From Streptomyces aidingensis (GTDB lineage: Bacteria > Actinomycetota > Actinomycetes > Streptomycetales > Streptomycetaceae), in assembly GCF_900112355.1 (NCBI RefSeq), contig NZ_FOLM01000003.1:378274-442273 (forward strand): 64,000 nucleotides of DNA. The letters are read 5' to 3'. The notes below the pieces were generated by a model that had not been told where the DNA came from, did not search any database, and worked only from the letters and a program-made list of their open reading frames with translations. The position numbers and the translations under genes were made by a program. Below, one piece after another: positions 33,678 to 41,721 of the stretch; position 1 is the first letter of the stretch, and the number at the start of each line of letters is the position of its first letter.

Positions 33678-34355
33678 ATGAGCCGCAGCAGTCCCGACAC
33701 CCCGAACACCCCGAACACCCCCGGCCGTCCCGGCTCCTCCGGCGGCCCGGCGGCGCCCGGGAGGTCCGCCGCCGACCGGGTCAGCCGCGGCCTGTCCTGG
33801 CTGGTCGTGCTGGGCTCCCTGCTGGTGCTGGCCGGGCTGGTCGGCCTGGTCTATGTGGGCGTGGCCACCCTCACCTCGGTGCTGCTCTTCGGCTGGCTGC
33901 TGCTGTTCGGCGGTGTGGTGGCCCTGGCGCACGCGCTGGCCTCGCGGCATTCCCGCTATGTGTGGCTGGGGCTGATCGTCGGTGCCCTGAACATCGCGGC
34001 CGGTCTGATCCTGATCCTGCATCCGGACGTCAGCGCCGCCGGCCTCACCCTCTTCGCCGGACTGCTGTTCCTTTCCGGCGGGGTGTTCCGGCTGTTCGGC
34101 GGACTGGTGGTGCGCGGCAGCGAGATGATCTGGAGCCTGGTGCAGGGCGCCTTCGGCATTCTGCTGGGCATCCTGGTGCTGGCCGAATGGCCGGAGAGCA
34201 CCCGCTATGTGCTGGGCACCTTCTTCTCGCTGGCGCTGCTCTTCGACGGGCTGGGCCTGATCGCCACCGGCATGGGCGGTCGCCAGCTCGTGCGGATGGT
34301 CGCCCCGGGGGAGTCCGGGCCGGCCGGGAGGGCGGGGGACGGCGGGAACACCTGA
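33678..34355 (+). CDS. HdeD/DUF308 family membrane protein
   Basis: A 225-residue membrane protein with six hydrophobic helices as three related pairs (LSWLVVLGSLLVLAGLVGLVYVGVATLTSVLLFGWLLLFGGVVALAHAL; YVWLGLIVGALNIAAGLILILHPDVSAAGLTLFAGLLFLSGGVFRLFGGLV; EMIWSLVQGAFGILLGILVLAEWPESTRYVLGTFFSLALLFDGLGLI). This matches the HdeD family, known for acid resistance in E. coli but of unknown role in actinobacteria. An N-terminal Pro/Thr/Asn tail has a 9-bp tandem repeat (33694-33721, TPNTPNTPG). A GGAGCAGG box precedes the ATG. It is divergent from the enoyl-CoA hydratase gene. Confidence 0.9.
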   Translation: MSRSSPDTPNTPNTPGRPGSSGGPAAPGRSAADRVSRGLSWLVVLGSLLVLAGLVGLVYVGVATLTSVLLFGWLLLFGGVVALAHALASRHSRYVWLGLIVGALNIAAGLILILHPDVSAAGLTLFAGLLFLSGGVFRLFGGLVVRGSEMIWSLVQGAFGILLGILVLAEWPESTRYVLGTFFSLALLFDGLGLIATGMGGRQLVRMVAPGESGPAGRAGDGGNT

Positions 34356-34567
34356 GCGGGGAAACGGGGGCGCCGCCTCCGGTTGAACGGTCGTAACCGC
34401 TTGGCTTTCGTCACGAATGAGTCAAGAGAAGGCAGAGAACGGCAAAATACGACCACTTGCGTTCAGTGCGTCATGGTGCGCTGGCACATGCCAACACTCG
34501 GACTGAGACCGCGTCGGCCGTCCGCACCCGGGCGCGGGACAGGGATCCGGACGCAGAAGAGGGGTCG

Positions 34568-35044
34568 GTGCCTCGCATCATGGACAGTCGATCAGGGGCA
34601 CTCCCGCAGCAGCCCGCCGTCCCCGGCACCCCCCGCGCCGGTGCCTGGCGCTTCACCGCCGCCCCGGTGACCGCCTGCGTCCCGCAGCTCAGGCACGCCG
34701 TGCGCGACCTGATCCGGCGCCAGGGGGCACCGCTGTCCGAGGACCTGATGCACGGGCTGATGGTGATCCTCTCCGAGCTGGTCTCCAACGGCGTCAAGCA
34801 CGCCGCGCTGCTCACCCCGGAGCTCGGCGTGGAGGTCGCGCTCGGCCAGGGCTGGATCCGGGTCTCCGTCGAGGACAACCACCCCTACCGGCCGGCCGCC
34901 CTGGAGGCCGACGGCGAGCAGACCGGCGGACGGGGACTGCTGCTGGTCAAATGCATCGCGCTGGAGGCCGGCGGCGCCTGCGGGGTGGAACCCACCGCGG
35001 CCGGCGGCAAGATCATCTGGGCCGCCGTGCCGATGGACCGGTGA
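34568..35044 (+). CDS. HATPase_c anti-sigma-factor-like ATP-binding protein
   Basis: A 158-residue single-domain GHKL ATPase like RsbW/SpoIIAB kinases and the many Streptomyces regulatory ATP-binding proteins. N box: LMVILSELVSNGVKHAAL. G1 region: VSVEDNHPYRP. G2: GGRGLLLVKCIAL. The final WAAVPM strand is typical. It probably binds a partner sigma or anti-anti-sigma factor; none lies beside it. The GTG at 34568 has AGAGG five bases upstream; ATG at 34580 is the alternative (154 residues). The 212-bp upstream region contains TGGCACATGCCA (34482-34493), a short palindrome, and AT-richer DNA than its surroundings. Confidence 0.85.
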   Translation: MPRIMDSRSGALPQQPAVPGTPRAGAWRFTAAPVTACVPQLRHAVRDLIRRQGAPLSEDLMHGLMVILSELVSNGVKHAALLTPELGVEVALGQGWIRVSVEDNHPYRPAALEADGEQTGGRGLLLVKCIALEAGGACGVEPTAAGGKIIWAAVPMDR

Positions 35045-35074
35045 CCCCGCCCGGCCCGCCCCGGCGCCGGCCGC

Positions 35075-35668
35075 TCACCAGCCGGCCGCGCCGCCCGTCA
35101 GCTCACGGATCGCCGGCCGCGCCGCGTCCAGCACGGTCATGAACCAGGCCGAGAACGGCTCCCGCGCCCGGCGCAGGTCCAGCTCCCGCGGAGTCACCAG
35201 CGCGGTCTCCGCCACCTCCGCCGGGTCCGGCTCCGGCGCCCCGGCCACCACCCCGGCGAACAGGTGGTTGAACTCCCACTCCACCAGGCCGGAGGCCGGA
35301 TCGGGATGCCGGTAGGTCACCGTGCCCGCCTCCCGCAGCAGCCGCGGCGCGACACCCAGCTCCTCCGCGGTGCGCCTGGTGGCCGCCAGAAACGGCTGCT
35401 CGCCCGGATAGGGGTGGCCGCAGCAGGTGTTGGACCAGACCCCCGGCGAGTGGTACTTGCCCGGTGCCCGCCGCTGCAGCAGCAGCCGGCCCGCCTCGTC
35501 GAACAGGAAGACCGAGAAGGCCCGGTGCAGCCGCCCCGGTTCCCGGTGGGCCGAGAGCTTCTCGGCCGTTCCCGTGGTGCGGCCGGCCTCGTCCACCAGT
35601 TCCAGCAGGATCGGGCCTGCCGGGCCGGAGGGACCGGGAACGGGAGTGCTGGGGGAGGTGTGGGGCAT
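35075..35668 (-). CDS. idi: Isopentenyl-diphosphate delta-isomerase, type I
   Basis: A 197-residue Nudix-fold isomerase that interconverts isopentenyl and dimethylallyl diphosphate. The catalytic cysteine lies in KYHSPGVWSNTCCGHPYPGE, the conserved histidines in LHRAFSVFLFD and CGHPYPG, and the catalytic Glu in VEWEFNHLFAG. The Nudix-like AATRRTAEELGV segment is present. Length equals that of known actinobacterial Idi proteins. The ATG at 35668 is preferred to an upstream TTG (35677) because the shorter protein matches family length. Type I Idi supplies precursors to the polyprenyl synthase and squalene genes 10-14 kb downstream, though it is on the opposite strand. Confidence 0.93.
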   Translation of the reverse strand: MPHTSPSTPVPGPSGPAGPILLELVDEAGRTTGTAEKLSAHREPGRLHRAFSVFLFDEAGRLLLQRRAPGKYHSPGVWSNTCCGHPYPGEQPFLAATRRTAEELGVAPRLLREAGTVTYRHPDPASGLVEWEFNHLFAGVVAGAPEPDPAEVAETALVTPRELDLRRAREPFSAWFMTVLDAARPAIRELTGGAAGW

Positions 35669-35807
35669 GAGGCTCAATCTCGACTTTCGCTCGCGACTCG
35701 CTCGGCTTGCGCGCCCTGACGATCACAGTCTGCCCGCTCCCGGCCCGGCCCGGTGACCGGACTGCCGCAGGCGGACACCAGTGCGGAACTCCCGCCGGCG
35801 CCCGGCC

Positions 35808-36758
35808 TCAGTGACACAGCCCCGGCTCGTGGTCGGCATGGCCGTGCGGTTCGAGCTGGAAGGTGCAGTGCTCCACGTCGAAATGGCCGCCCAGACACTC
35901 CTGGAGGTCGTGCAGCATCTGCTCGTGCCCCACCGCGTCCAGCGTCTCCCGGCCCACCACCACATGCGCGGAGAGCACCGGCATGCCGGAGGTGATCGTC
36001 CACACATGCAGATCGTGCAGATCCGTCACCCCCGGCAGGGCCAGGATGTGCGCCCGCACCTGGTCCAGATCCACGTCCCTGGGCGCCGCCTCCAGCAGCA
36101 CCTCCAGCGCCTCCCGTGCCAGCCGCACCGTGCGCGGCACGATCAGCAGCGCGATCACCAGCGAGGCCACGGTGTCCGCCCGCTGCCAGCCGGTGGCCAG
36201 GATCACCAGCGCGGCGATCACCACCGCCAGCGAGCCCAGCGCGTCCGCCAGCACCTCCAGGAACGCGCCCCGCACATTGAGCGACTCCCGCTGGCCGCGC
36301 ATCAGCAGGGCCAGCGAGACCATGTTGAGCAGCAGCCCCAGCACCCCGAACAGCACGGTGAGCCCGCCCGGCACCTCGGCCGGATCACGCAGCCGCTGCA
36401 CCGCCTCGAACAGGATGTAGCCGCCCACCCCGAACAGCAGCAGGCAGTTCAGCAGCGCCGCCAGGATCTCCATCCGGGCCAGACCGAAGGTGCGCCGCCC
36501 GCCGGCCGGCCGCTGGGCGGCGGAGATCGCCAGCAGCGCCATGCCGATACCGATCACATCGGTGGCCACATGGCCCGCGTCCGCCAGCAGGGCCAGCGAA
36601 CCGGTCAGCAGCGCGCCCACCACCTCGGCCACCAGCAGGGCGCAGGCGATCGCCAGGGTGAGCCGCAGCCGGCCGCGGTAGGCGGCGGCGGCCGTGCCGC
36701 CGCGGCCCCTGCCGGGGCCGCGGCCATGGCCGCGGCCGTGGTGGTGCCCGGCTCCCAT
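35808..36758 (-). CDS. Cation diffusion facilitator (zinc/cobalt efflux)
   Basis: A 316-residue CDF exporter with six transmembrane helices and a C-terminal metallochaperone-like domain (about 225-310). The N-terminus is a His/Gly/Arg-rich cytosolic tail (MGAGHHHGRGHGRG). The helix 2 metal site appears as LLADAGHVATDVIGIG. In helix 5 the usual HxxxD reads EVLADALGS, i.e. Glu replaces His, which could alter zinc versus manganese or cobalt preference. The C-terminus has H-rich residues (LEPHGHADHEPGLCH). It exchanges protons for divalent metals. It lies 139 bp upstream of idi on the same strand. Confidence 0.92.
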   Translation of the reverse strand: MGAGHHHGRGHGRGPGRGRGGTAAAAYRGRLRLTLAIACALLVAEVVGALLTGSLALLADAGHVATDVIGIGMALLAISAAQRPAGGRRTFGLARMEILAALLNCLLLFGVGGYILFEAVQRLRDPAEVPGGLTVLFGVLGLLLNMVSLALLMRGQRESLNVRGAFLEVLADALGSLAVVIAALVILATGWQRADTVASLVIALLIVPRTVRLAREALEVLLEAAPRDVDLDQVRAHILALPGVTDLHDLHVWTITSGMPVLSAHVVVGRETLDAVGHEQMLHDLQECLGGHFDVEHCTFQLEPHGHADHEPGLCH

Positions 36759-36899
36759 CGTGCAGCGCCTCGCCTTCGCCCGCGGTCCGTCGGTGAGCCC
36801 AGTGAACTATGCCCCCCGGCCCCGCGGCAACGCGGCACTGAACACCGTTGTCATCTCCCCTGACCTGCGGTTTCGCCCGTCCGGGCGGTCAGGGGGCGG

Positions 36900-37904
36900 T
36901 CAGGGGGCGGCCACCTGCCCGGACACCTCGGCGGCCCCTTCCGCGGCCTGCCGCCGGCCCGCCCAGGCCGAGGCCACCATGTCGCGCAGATCACGCCGGG
37001 CGGTGAAGCCCAGCACCTCGGCCGCCCGGGCGACCGAGGCCACCACCCGGGCCGGGTCCCCCGGGCGCCGCCCGGTCACCTCGGCGGCCGGCTCCCGCAA
37101 CCCGGTGACCTCCGCCACCAGCTCCGCCAGCTCCCGCACCGAGGTGCCCCGCCCGGTGCCGATGTTCACGGTCAGATCGCCGCCGCCGGACCGCCCGGTG
37201 TACCGGGCCGCCACCAGGTGCGCCCGCGCCAGATCCGCCACATGCACGTAGTCCCGCACACAGGTGCCGTCGGGGGTCGGATAGTCGTCACCGCAGATCT
37301 GCGGCGGCTCGCCCCTGGCCAGCCGTTCGAAGAACAGCGGGATGACATTGGAGGTGCCCCGGTCGGCCAGCTCCGGCCGGGCGGCGCCCGCCACATTGAA
37401 GTAGCGCAGACACACCGTGGCCATGCCGTGCGCCCGGCCGGCCGCCCGGGTCAGCCACTCCGCGGCCAGCTTGGTCTCGCCGTACGGATTGACCGGGCGG
37501 CAGGGGGCGTCCTCGGTGACCCGGTCGGTGTCCGGCGTGCCGTAGACGGCGGCCGAGGAGGAGAGCACGAACCGCCGGACACCGGCCGCCGCCACCGCCT
37601 CCAGCAGCACGGTCAGGCCATGGACGTTCTCCCGGTAGTAGAACTCCGGCCGGGCCACCGACTCGGCGACCTCCTTGCGGGCGGCCAGATGCACCACCCC
37701 GGCCACCCGCCGCCCGGCCAGCGTCCGGTCCAGCAGCGGCCGGTCGGCGACCGTGCCGCGCACCAGCGGCACCCCGGGCGGCAGCCGGTCCGGGATGCCG
37801 GCCGACAGGTCGTCGAGGACCACCACCCGCTCCCCGGCGGCCAGCATCTCCCGCACCACATGCGCGCCGATGTATCCCGCGCCGCCCGTGATCAGCCACG
37901 TCAT
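36900..37904 (-). CDS. galE: UDP-glucose 4-epimerase / NAD-dependent sugar epimerase
   Basis: A 334-residue extended short-chain dehydrogenase. The NAD-binding GGAGYIGAHVV is at the N-terminus; the catalytic triad is SSSAAVYG (S115-S117) and Y141/K145 in NPYGETKLAAEW. GalE-specific features include KEVAESVARPEFYYRENVHG, LRYFNVAGA and DGTCVRDYVHVADLARAH. It probably interconverts UDP-glucose and UDP-galactose; a UDP-GlcNAc activity cannot be excluded. AGCCTA reads TAGGCT on the coding strand 7 bases before the ATG (leaderless type). It is divergent from the CDP-alcohol phosphotransferase block and might supply its glycosyltransferase with UDP-galactose. Confidence 0.92.
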   Translation of the reverse strand: MTWLITGGAGYIGAHVVREMLAAGERVVVLDDLSAGIPDRLPPGVPLVRGTVADRPLLDRTLAGRRVAGVVHLAARKEVAESVARPEFYYRENVHGLTVLLEAVAAAGVRRFVLSSSAAVYGTPDTDRVTEDAPCRPVNPYGETKLAAEWLTRAAGRAHGMATVCLRYFNVAGAARPELADRGTSNVIPLFFERLARGEPPQICGDDYPTPDGTCVRDYVHVADLARAHLVAARYTGRSGGGDLTVNIGTGRGTSVRELAELVAEVTGLREPAAEVTGRRPGDPARVVASVARAAEVLGFTARRDLRDMVASAWAGRRQAAEGAAEVSGQVAAP

Positions 37905-38013
37905 GGACGGCAGCCTATGCCCCCGCGGGACGCCCCGGCGGCCGGCTGCGCCCGGGCGGCCCGGCGGAACGGTCCGTGATGAACGGACGGTGAAGAGACG
38001 GCCACCCATCCGC

Positions 38014-38019
38014 TAGTCT
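38014..38019 (+). promoter_or_regulatory. -10 box TAGTCT of the CDP-alcohol block
   Basis: TAGTCT lies upstream of the first gene of the block and would give a transcript start near 38026. No strong -35 is seen. Confidence 0.45.
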
Positions 38020-38102
38020 CGGCCAGCGGCCACAGGCCCGGGATGTGCCGCGCGGGGGCGGGCGCTTCCGGGCCCATCACCGTGCAGACCGCCGAGGAGT
38101 GG

Positions 38103-39917
38103 GTGACGCTGTCGACCGCCATGCTGACCGGCCAGCCCGTCGCGGGTTCACCTCTGGAGGAGGAACTCCGCCGCCTGGGCTTCACCGTACGCCGCCCGGA
38201 CGGTGAACCCCCGCTCGCCGTACTGGCGGACCTGCCCGCCGGGGAACGGGTGGCCGTGGTCGACCCCCGCTTCGTCGGCCACACCCACAGCCTGCGCCTG
38301 GCCCTGGCCGATCCGCGCTTCCCGGCCGCCGCGGTCCCCGGCGCGCTGGGCGTGCAGCCGGCCGGCCGTCCGGCGCTGGAACGGGCGCTGGCCGCGGGCT
38401 GCCCGCTGCTGCCGGACCGGCTCGCCGGCCGGCTCGCGGCGGACGGCACGGCCGTGCACCGGCCGCCGCTCGGTCCGCTGGTGGCGCGGGTGCCGGAAGG
38501 CGGACCCGAGCGGGCGGCGGCCACCGCCGCGGTGGCCGCCGTGGACGGCGAGGCGGTCCGGCTGCGCTCCGCCGTGAAGGCCCGGGACGGCTTCTTCACC
38601 ACCTTCTTCGTCAGCCCCTACTCCCGCCATCTGGCCCGCTGGTGCTCCCGCCGGGGGCTGACGCCGAACCAGGTCACCACCGCCTCGCTGGTCGTCGCGC
38701 TGGCCGCGGCGGGCTGCGCCGCCACCGGCACCCGCCCCGGCTACGCCGCCGCCGCGCTGCTGCTGCTCGGCTCCTTCGTACTGGACTGTGCCGACGGCCA
38801 GCTCGCCCGCTACGACCTGGCCTACTCCCCGCTCGGCGGCTGGCTGGACGCGGTGTTCGACCGGGCCAAGGAGTACGCCTTCTACGCCGGGCTGGCGCTG
38901 GGCGCGGCCCGCGGCGGCGACGGGGACCAGGTATGGGCGCTGGCGCTGGCCGCCATGATCCTCCAGACCTGCCGCCATCTGCTGGACTCCGCCTTCGCCG
39001 CCGCGGCCACCGGCGGCGGCCCGGCCGCGGCGCTCTCCGGCCGCCTGGACCGGGCGGGCTGGACGGTCTGGGCGCGCCGCATCGTGGTGCTCCCGATCGG
39101 CGAGCGCTGGGCCCTGCTGGCGGTGCTCACCGCGCTCACCACCCCGCGCGTCACCCTGACCGTGCTGCTGATCGCCGGCGGGGCCGCCGCCGGGTACACC
39201 ACCGCCGGCCGGCTGCTGCGCTCCTGGCCGGGCCGCGGTTCCGGCGGCCCCGCGGCACCGGCCGCCGCCGCCCGGCGGCTGGCGGCGCTGACGGACGGCG
39301 GGGTGCTCGCGGCGGCGGCGGCGCGGTGGCCCCGGCCCGCCGCCCGGTACGCCGCACCGCTGTGGGCCGCGGCCGGCACGGCCCTGCTGACCGCCGCGCT
39401 GCTGCTCCCGGCCACCGCCGGCACCTGGTGGACCGCCCTGGCCGCGGCCGGCTACGCGCTGTGCGCGGGACGGGCGGTGGCCGCCCCGCTGACCGGTCCG
39501 CTGGACTGGCTGCTGCCCCCGATGTTCCGGGCCGCCGAGTACGGCACCGTGCTGATCCTGGCCTCCGGCGCCGGAAACGGCCCGCAGACCGACATTGCGA
39601 TGAACGGAACCTTGCCCGCTGGTTTCGGGCTGGTGGCCGCCTGCGCCTACCATCACTACGACACCGTGTATCGCCCGCGGAACGACGCGGCACCGCCCCC
39701 CGCCCGGCTGGGATGGGCCTCCGGCGGACACGAGGGCCGCATCCTCGTGGTCGTGCTCGCCGCGCTCTGCGCGTCCGCGACGGCGTTCACCGTCACCCTG
39801 GCGCTCCTGGCCGGAGCGCTGGCGGCCCTCTGGCTCACCGGGAGCATCCGTTACTGGAGCTCCGGCCGGCCGGGCGGGGCGCGCCTTGCACACGACGAGT
39901 CAGGAGAGCCCGCATGA
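38103..39917 (+). CDS. CDP-alcohol phosphotransferase with DUF5941-type regions
   Basis: A 604-residue membrane protein. Residues 1-170 are a soluble domain of unknown function (LSTAMLTGQPVAGSPLEEELRRLGF; VAVVDPRFVGHTHSLRLALADPRFP). The CDP-alcohol phosphotransferase domain follows with an intact signature DCADGQLARYDLAYSPLGGWLDAVFD: Asp228, Asp231-Gly, Ala-Arg, Gly, Asp and Asp in the canonical D-x2-DG-x2-AR-x8-G-x3-D-x3-D spacing. A further set of about six transmembrane helices at the C-terminus matches the DUF5941 region. It transfers a phospho-alcohol from a CDP-alcohol to an acceptor alcohol. The GTG at 38103 has GAGGAG upstream; ATG 38043 or GTG 38082 are alternatives. Coupled to the cytidylyltransferase gene by ATGA. 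Confidence 0.88.
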   Translation: MTLSTAMLTGQPVAGSPLEEELRRLGFTVRRPDGEPPLAVLADLPAGERVAVVDPRFVGHTHSLRLALADPRFPAAAVPGALGVQPAGRPALERALAAGCPLLPDRLAGRLAADGTAVHRPPLGPLVARVPEGGPERAAATAAVAAVDGEAVRLRSAVKARDGFFTTFFVSPYSRHLARWCSRRGLTPNQVTTASLVVALAAAGCAATGTRPGYAAAALLLLGSFVLDCADGQLARYDLAYSPLGGWLDAVFDRAKEYAFYAGLALGAARGGDGDQVWALALAAMILQTCRHLLDSAFAAAATGGGPAAALSGRLDRAGWTVWARRIVVLPIGERWALLAVLTALTTPRVTLTVLLIAGGAAAGYTTAGRLLRSWPGRGSGGPAAPAAAARRLAALTDGGVLAAAAARWPRPAARYAAPLWAAAGTALLTAALLLPATAGTWWTALAAAGYALCAGRAVAAPLTGPLDWLLPPMFRAAEYGTVLILASGAGNGPQTDIAMNGTLPAGFGLVAACAYHHYDTVYRPRNDAAPPPARLGWASGGHEGRILVVVLAALCASATAFTVTLALLAGALAALWLTGSIRYWSSGRPGGARLAHDESGEPA

Positions 39918-40666
39918 TCGGCCTGGTACTGGCGGCTGGAGCCGGACGGCGGCTGCGCCCCTACACCGACACCCTGCCCAAGGCCCTGGTGCCCCTCGCC
40001 CGGGAGCGGGACGGCCGGCCCGTCACCGTGCTCGATCTCACCCTCGCCAATTTCGCCGCGATCGGACTGACCGAGGCCGCCGTGGTGGTCGGCTACCGCC
40101 AGGAGGCGGTGCGGGAGCGCCGGTCGCTGCTGGAGCGCCGGCACGGCGTGAAGCTCACCCTGATTGAGAACGACAAGGCCGAGGAGTGGAACAACGCCTA
40201 CTCCCTGTGGTGCGCCCGCCAGGTGCTGGGCGAAGGGGTGATCCTGGCCAACGGCGACACCGTGCACCCGGCCTCGGTGGAGCGCGCCCTGCTGGCCGCC
40301 CGCGGCGGCGACCGCCGCATCATCCTCGCCCTGGACACCGTCAAGAAGCTGGCCGACGAGGAGATGAAGGTGGTCAGCGACCCGGCCGCCGGGGTACGCC
40401 GGATAACCAAGCTGATGGACCCGGCCGAAGCCGGCGGTGAGTACATCGGCGTCACGCTGATCGAGCCCGGGGCCGCCGCCGATCTCGCCGACGCGCTGCG
40501 CACCACCTTCGAGCGCGACCCCGGCCTCTACTACGAGGACGGCTACCAGGAACTGGTGGACCGGGGCTTCCGCATCGACACCGCCCCGATCGGCGAGGTG
40601 CCGTGGGTCGAGATCGACAACCACGAGGATCTCGCCCGGGGCCGGGAGATCGCGTGCCGGTACTGA
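39914..40666 (+). CDS. Nucleotidyltransferase, phosphocholine/polyol-phosphate cytidylyltransferase type
   Basis: A 250-residue NTP-transferase-fold enzyme. N-terminal MIGLVLAAGAGRRLRPYTDTLPKALVPL is the nucleotide-binding loop. The acceptor-specific segment NDKAEEWNNAYSLWCARQVL and ANGDTVHPASV match the LicC/inositol-1-phosphate cytidylyltransferase branch. PWVEIDNHEDLARGREI at the C-terminus is the metal-binding closing motif. It is expected to activate a phospho-alcohol with CTP, giving the CDP-alcohol used by the two adjacent phosphotransferases. The alcohol is unknown; glycerol-1-phosphate from the next gene, inositol phosphate or choline phosphate are possible. It overlaps the following gene by 13 bp. 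Confidence 0.9.
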   Translation: MIGLVLAAGAGRRLRPYTDTLPKALVPLARERDGRPVTVLDLTLANFAAIGLTEAAVVVGYRQEAVRERRSLLERRHGVKLTLIENDKAEEWNNAYSLWCARQVLGEGVILANGDTVHPASVERALLAARGGDRRIILALDTVKKLADEEMKVVSDPAAGVRRITKLMDPAEAGGEYIGVTLIEPGAAADLADALRTTFERDPGLYYEDGYQELVDRGFRIDTAPIGEVPWVEIDNHEDLARGREIACRY

Positions 40667-41721
40667 CCCGTCTGATCCCGTCCCCGGTCACGGTGGACAT
40701 CCGCAGCGGCGCCCTGGACGGCCTCGCGGCGCTGCTGGCCGATCAGCGCATCGCCCCGACCGGCACGTTCGCGGTGGCCGTGAGCGAGGGATCGGGGCGT
40801 GCGCTGCGCGAGCGGCTCGCGCCCGAACTCCCCGGCGCCGACTGGTTCCAGGTCGGCGGCGGCACCCTGGACGACGCGGTACGGCTGGCCGGCCGGGTCC
40901 GGCGCGGCCACTACGACGCCCTGGTGGGGCTCGGCGGCGGCCGGATCATCGACTGTGCCAAGTTCGCAGCCGCGCGGGTCGGCCTGCCCATGGTGGCGGT
41001 CGCCACCAATCTCTCGCACGACGGCCTGTGCTCGCCGGTGGCCACCCTGGACAACGACGCCGGCCGCGGATCCTACGGGGTGCCCACCCCGATCGCCGTG
41101 GTGATCGACCTGGCGGTGATCCGCCGGGCCCCGTCCCGCTATGTCCGCTCCGGCATCGGCGACACCATCTCCAATCTCTCGGCGGTGGCGGACTGGGAGC
41201 TGTCGCACCGGGTCACCGGCGAGCCCATCGACGGCCTGGCCGCGGCCATGGCCCGCCAGGCCGGCGAGGCCGTGCTGCGCCACCCCGGCTGCACCGGGGA
41301 CGACGACTTCCTGACGGTGCTCGCCGAAGGGCTGGTGCTCACCGGCATCGCCATGTCCATCGCCGGCGACAGCCGGCCGGCCTCCGGGGCCTGCCATGAG
41401 ATCAACCACGCGCTGGACCTGCTCTACCCGCGCCGCCGGGCGCCGCACGGCGAACAGTGCGGCCTCGGCGCGGCCTTCGCCATGCATCTGCGCGGCTCCC
41501 CGCAGACCCCGCTGATCGCGGCCTCGCTGCGCCGCCACCGGCTGCCGGTGCTGCCCGGCGACATGGGTTTCACCGAGGAGGAGTTCCTCCGGGCCGTGGA
41601 GTTCGCCCCCCGGACCCGGCCCGGCCGCTACACCATCCTCGAACACCTGAACCTGACCACCGAACAGATCAGGAACGCGTACGCAGACTATGTCGACACC
41701 GTCAAAGCCATCGGTTGCTGA
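40654..41721 (+). CDS. Iron-containing/zinc alcohol dehydrogenase family, sn-glycerol-1-phosphate dehydrogenase-like
   Basis: A 355-residue enzyme of the glycerol-dehydrogenase superfamily, in the AraM/EgsA (glycerol-1-phosphate dehydrogenase) branch. Visible motifs: VGLGGGRIIDCAKFAA (NAD-binding), VAVATNLSHDGLCSPVATL, SGIGDTISNLSAVADWELSH (D170), SIAGDSRPASGACHEINH (H248) and PHGEQCGLGAAFA (H265). D170, H248 and H265 correspond to the metal ligands of the family. It should reduce dihydroxyacetone phosphate to sn-glycerol-1-phosphate, the archaeal-type enantiomer, although other phospho-polyols are possible. GTG start with GGGAGA upstream. Its 5' end overlaps the cytidylyltransferase and its 3' end overlaps the next gene by 32 bp. 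Confidence 0.88.
   Translation: MPVLTRLIPSPVTVDIRSGALDGLAALLADQRIAPTGTFAVAVSEGSGRALRERLAPELPGADWFQVGGGTLDDAVRLAGRVRRGHYDALVGLGGGRIIDCAKFAAARVGLPMVAVATNLSHDGLCSPVATLDNDAGRGSYGVPTPIAVVIDLAVIRRAPSRYVRSGIGDTISNLSAVADWELSHRVTGEPIDGLAAAMARQAGEAVLRHPGCTGDDDFLTVLAEGLVLTGIAMSIAGDSRPASGACHEINHALDLLYPRRRAPHGEQCGLGAAFAMHLRGSPQTPLIAASLRRHRLPVLPGDMGFTEEEFLRAVEFAPRTRPGRYTILEHLNLTTEQIRNAYADYVDTVKAIGC

Noticed and set aside
34482..34493. TGGCACATGCCA before the anti-sigma-like gene as a specific operator
   Set aside because: A short palindrome with 5-bp arms; too little information to name a regulator, mentioned only within the gene entry.
36759..36860. Possible Zur box upstream of the CDF gene
   Set aside because: The best match to the actinobacterial Zur consensus is weak and not palindromic.
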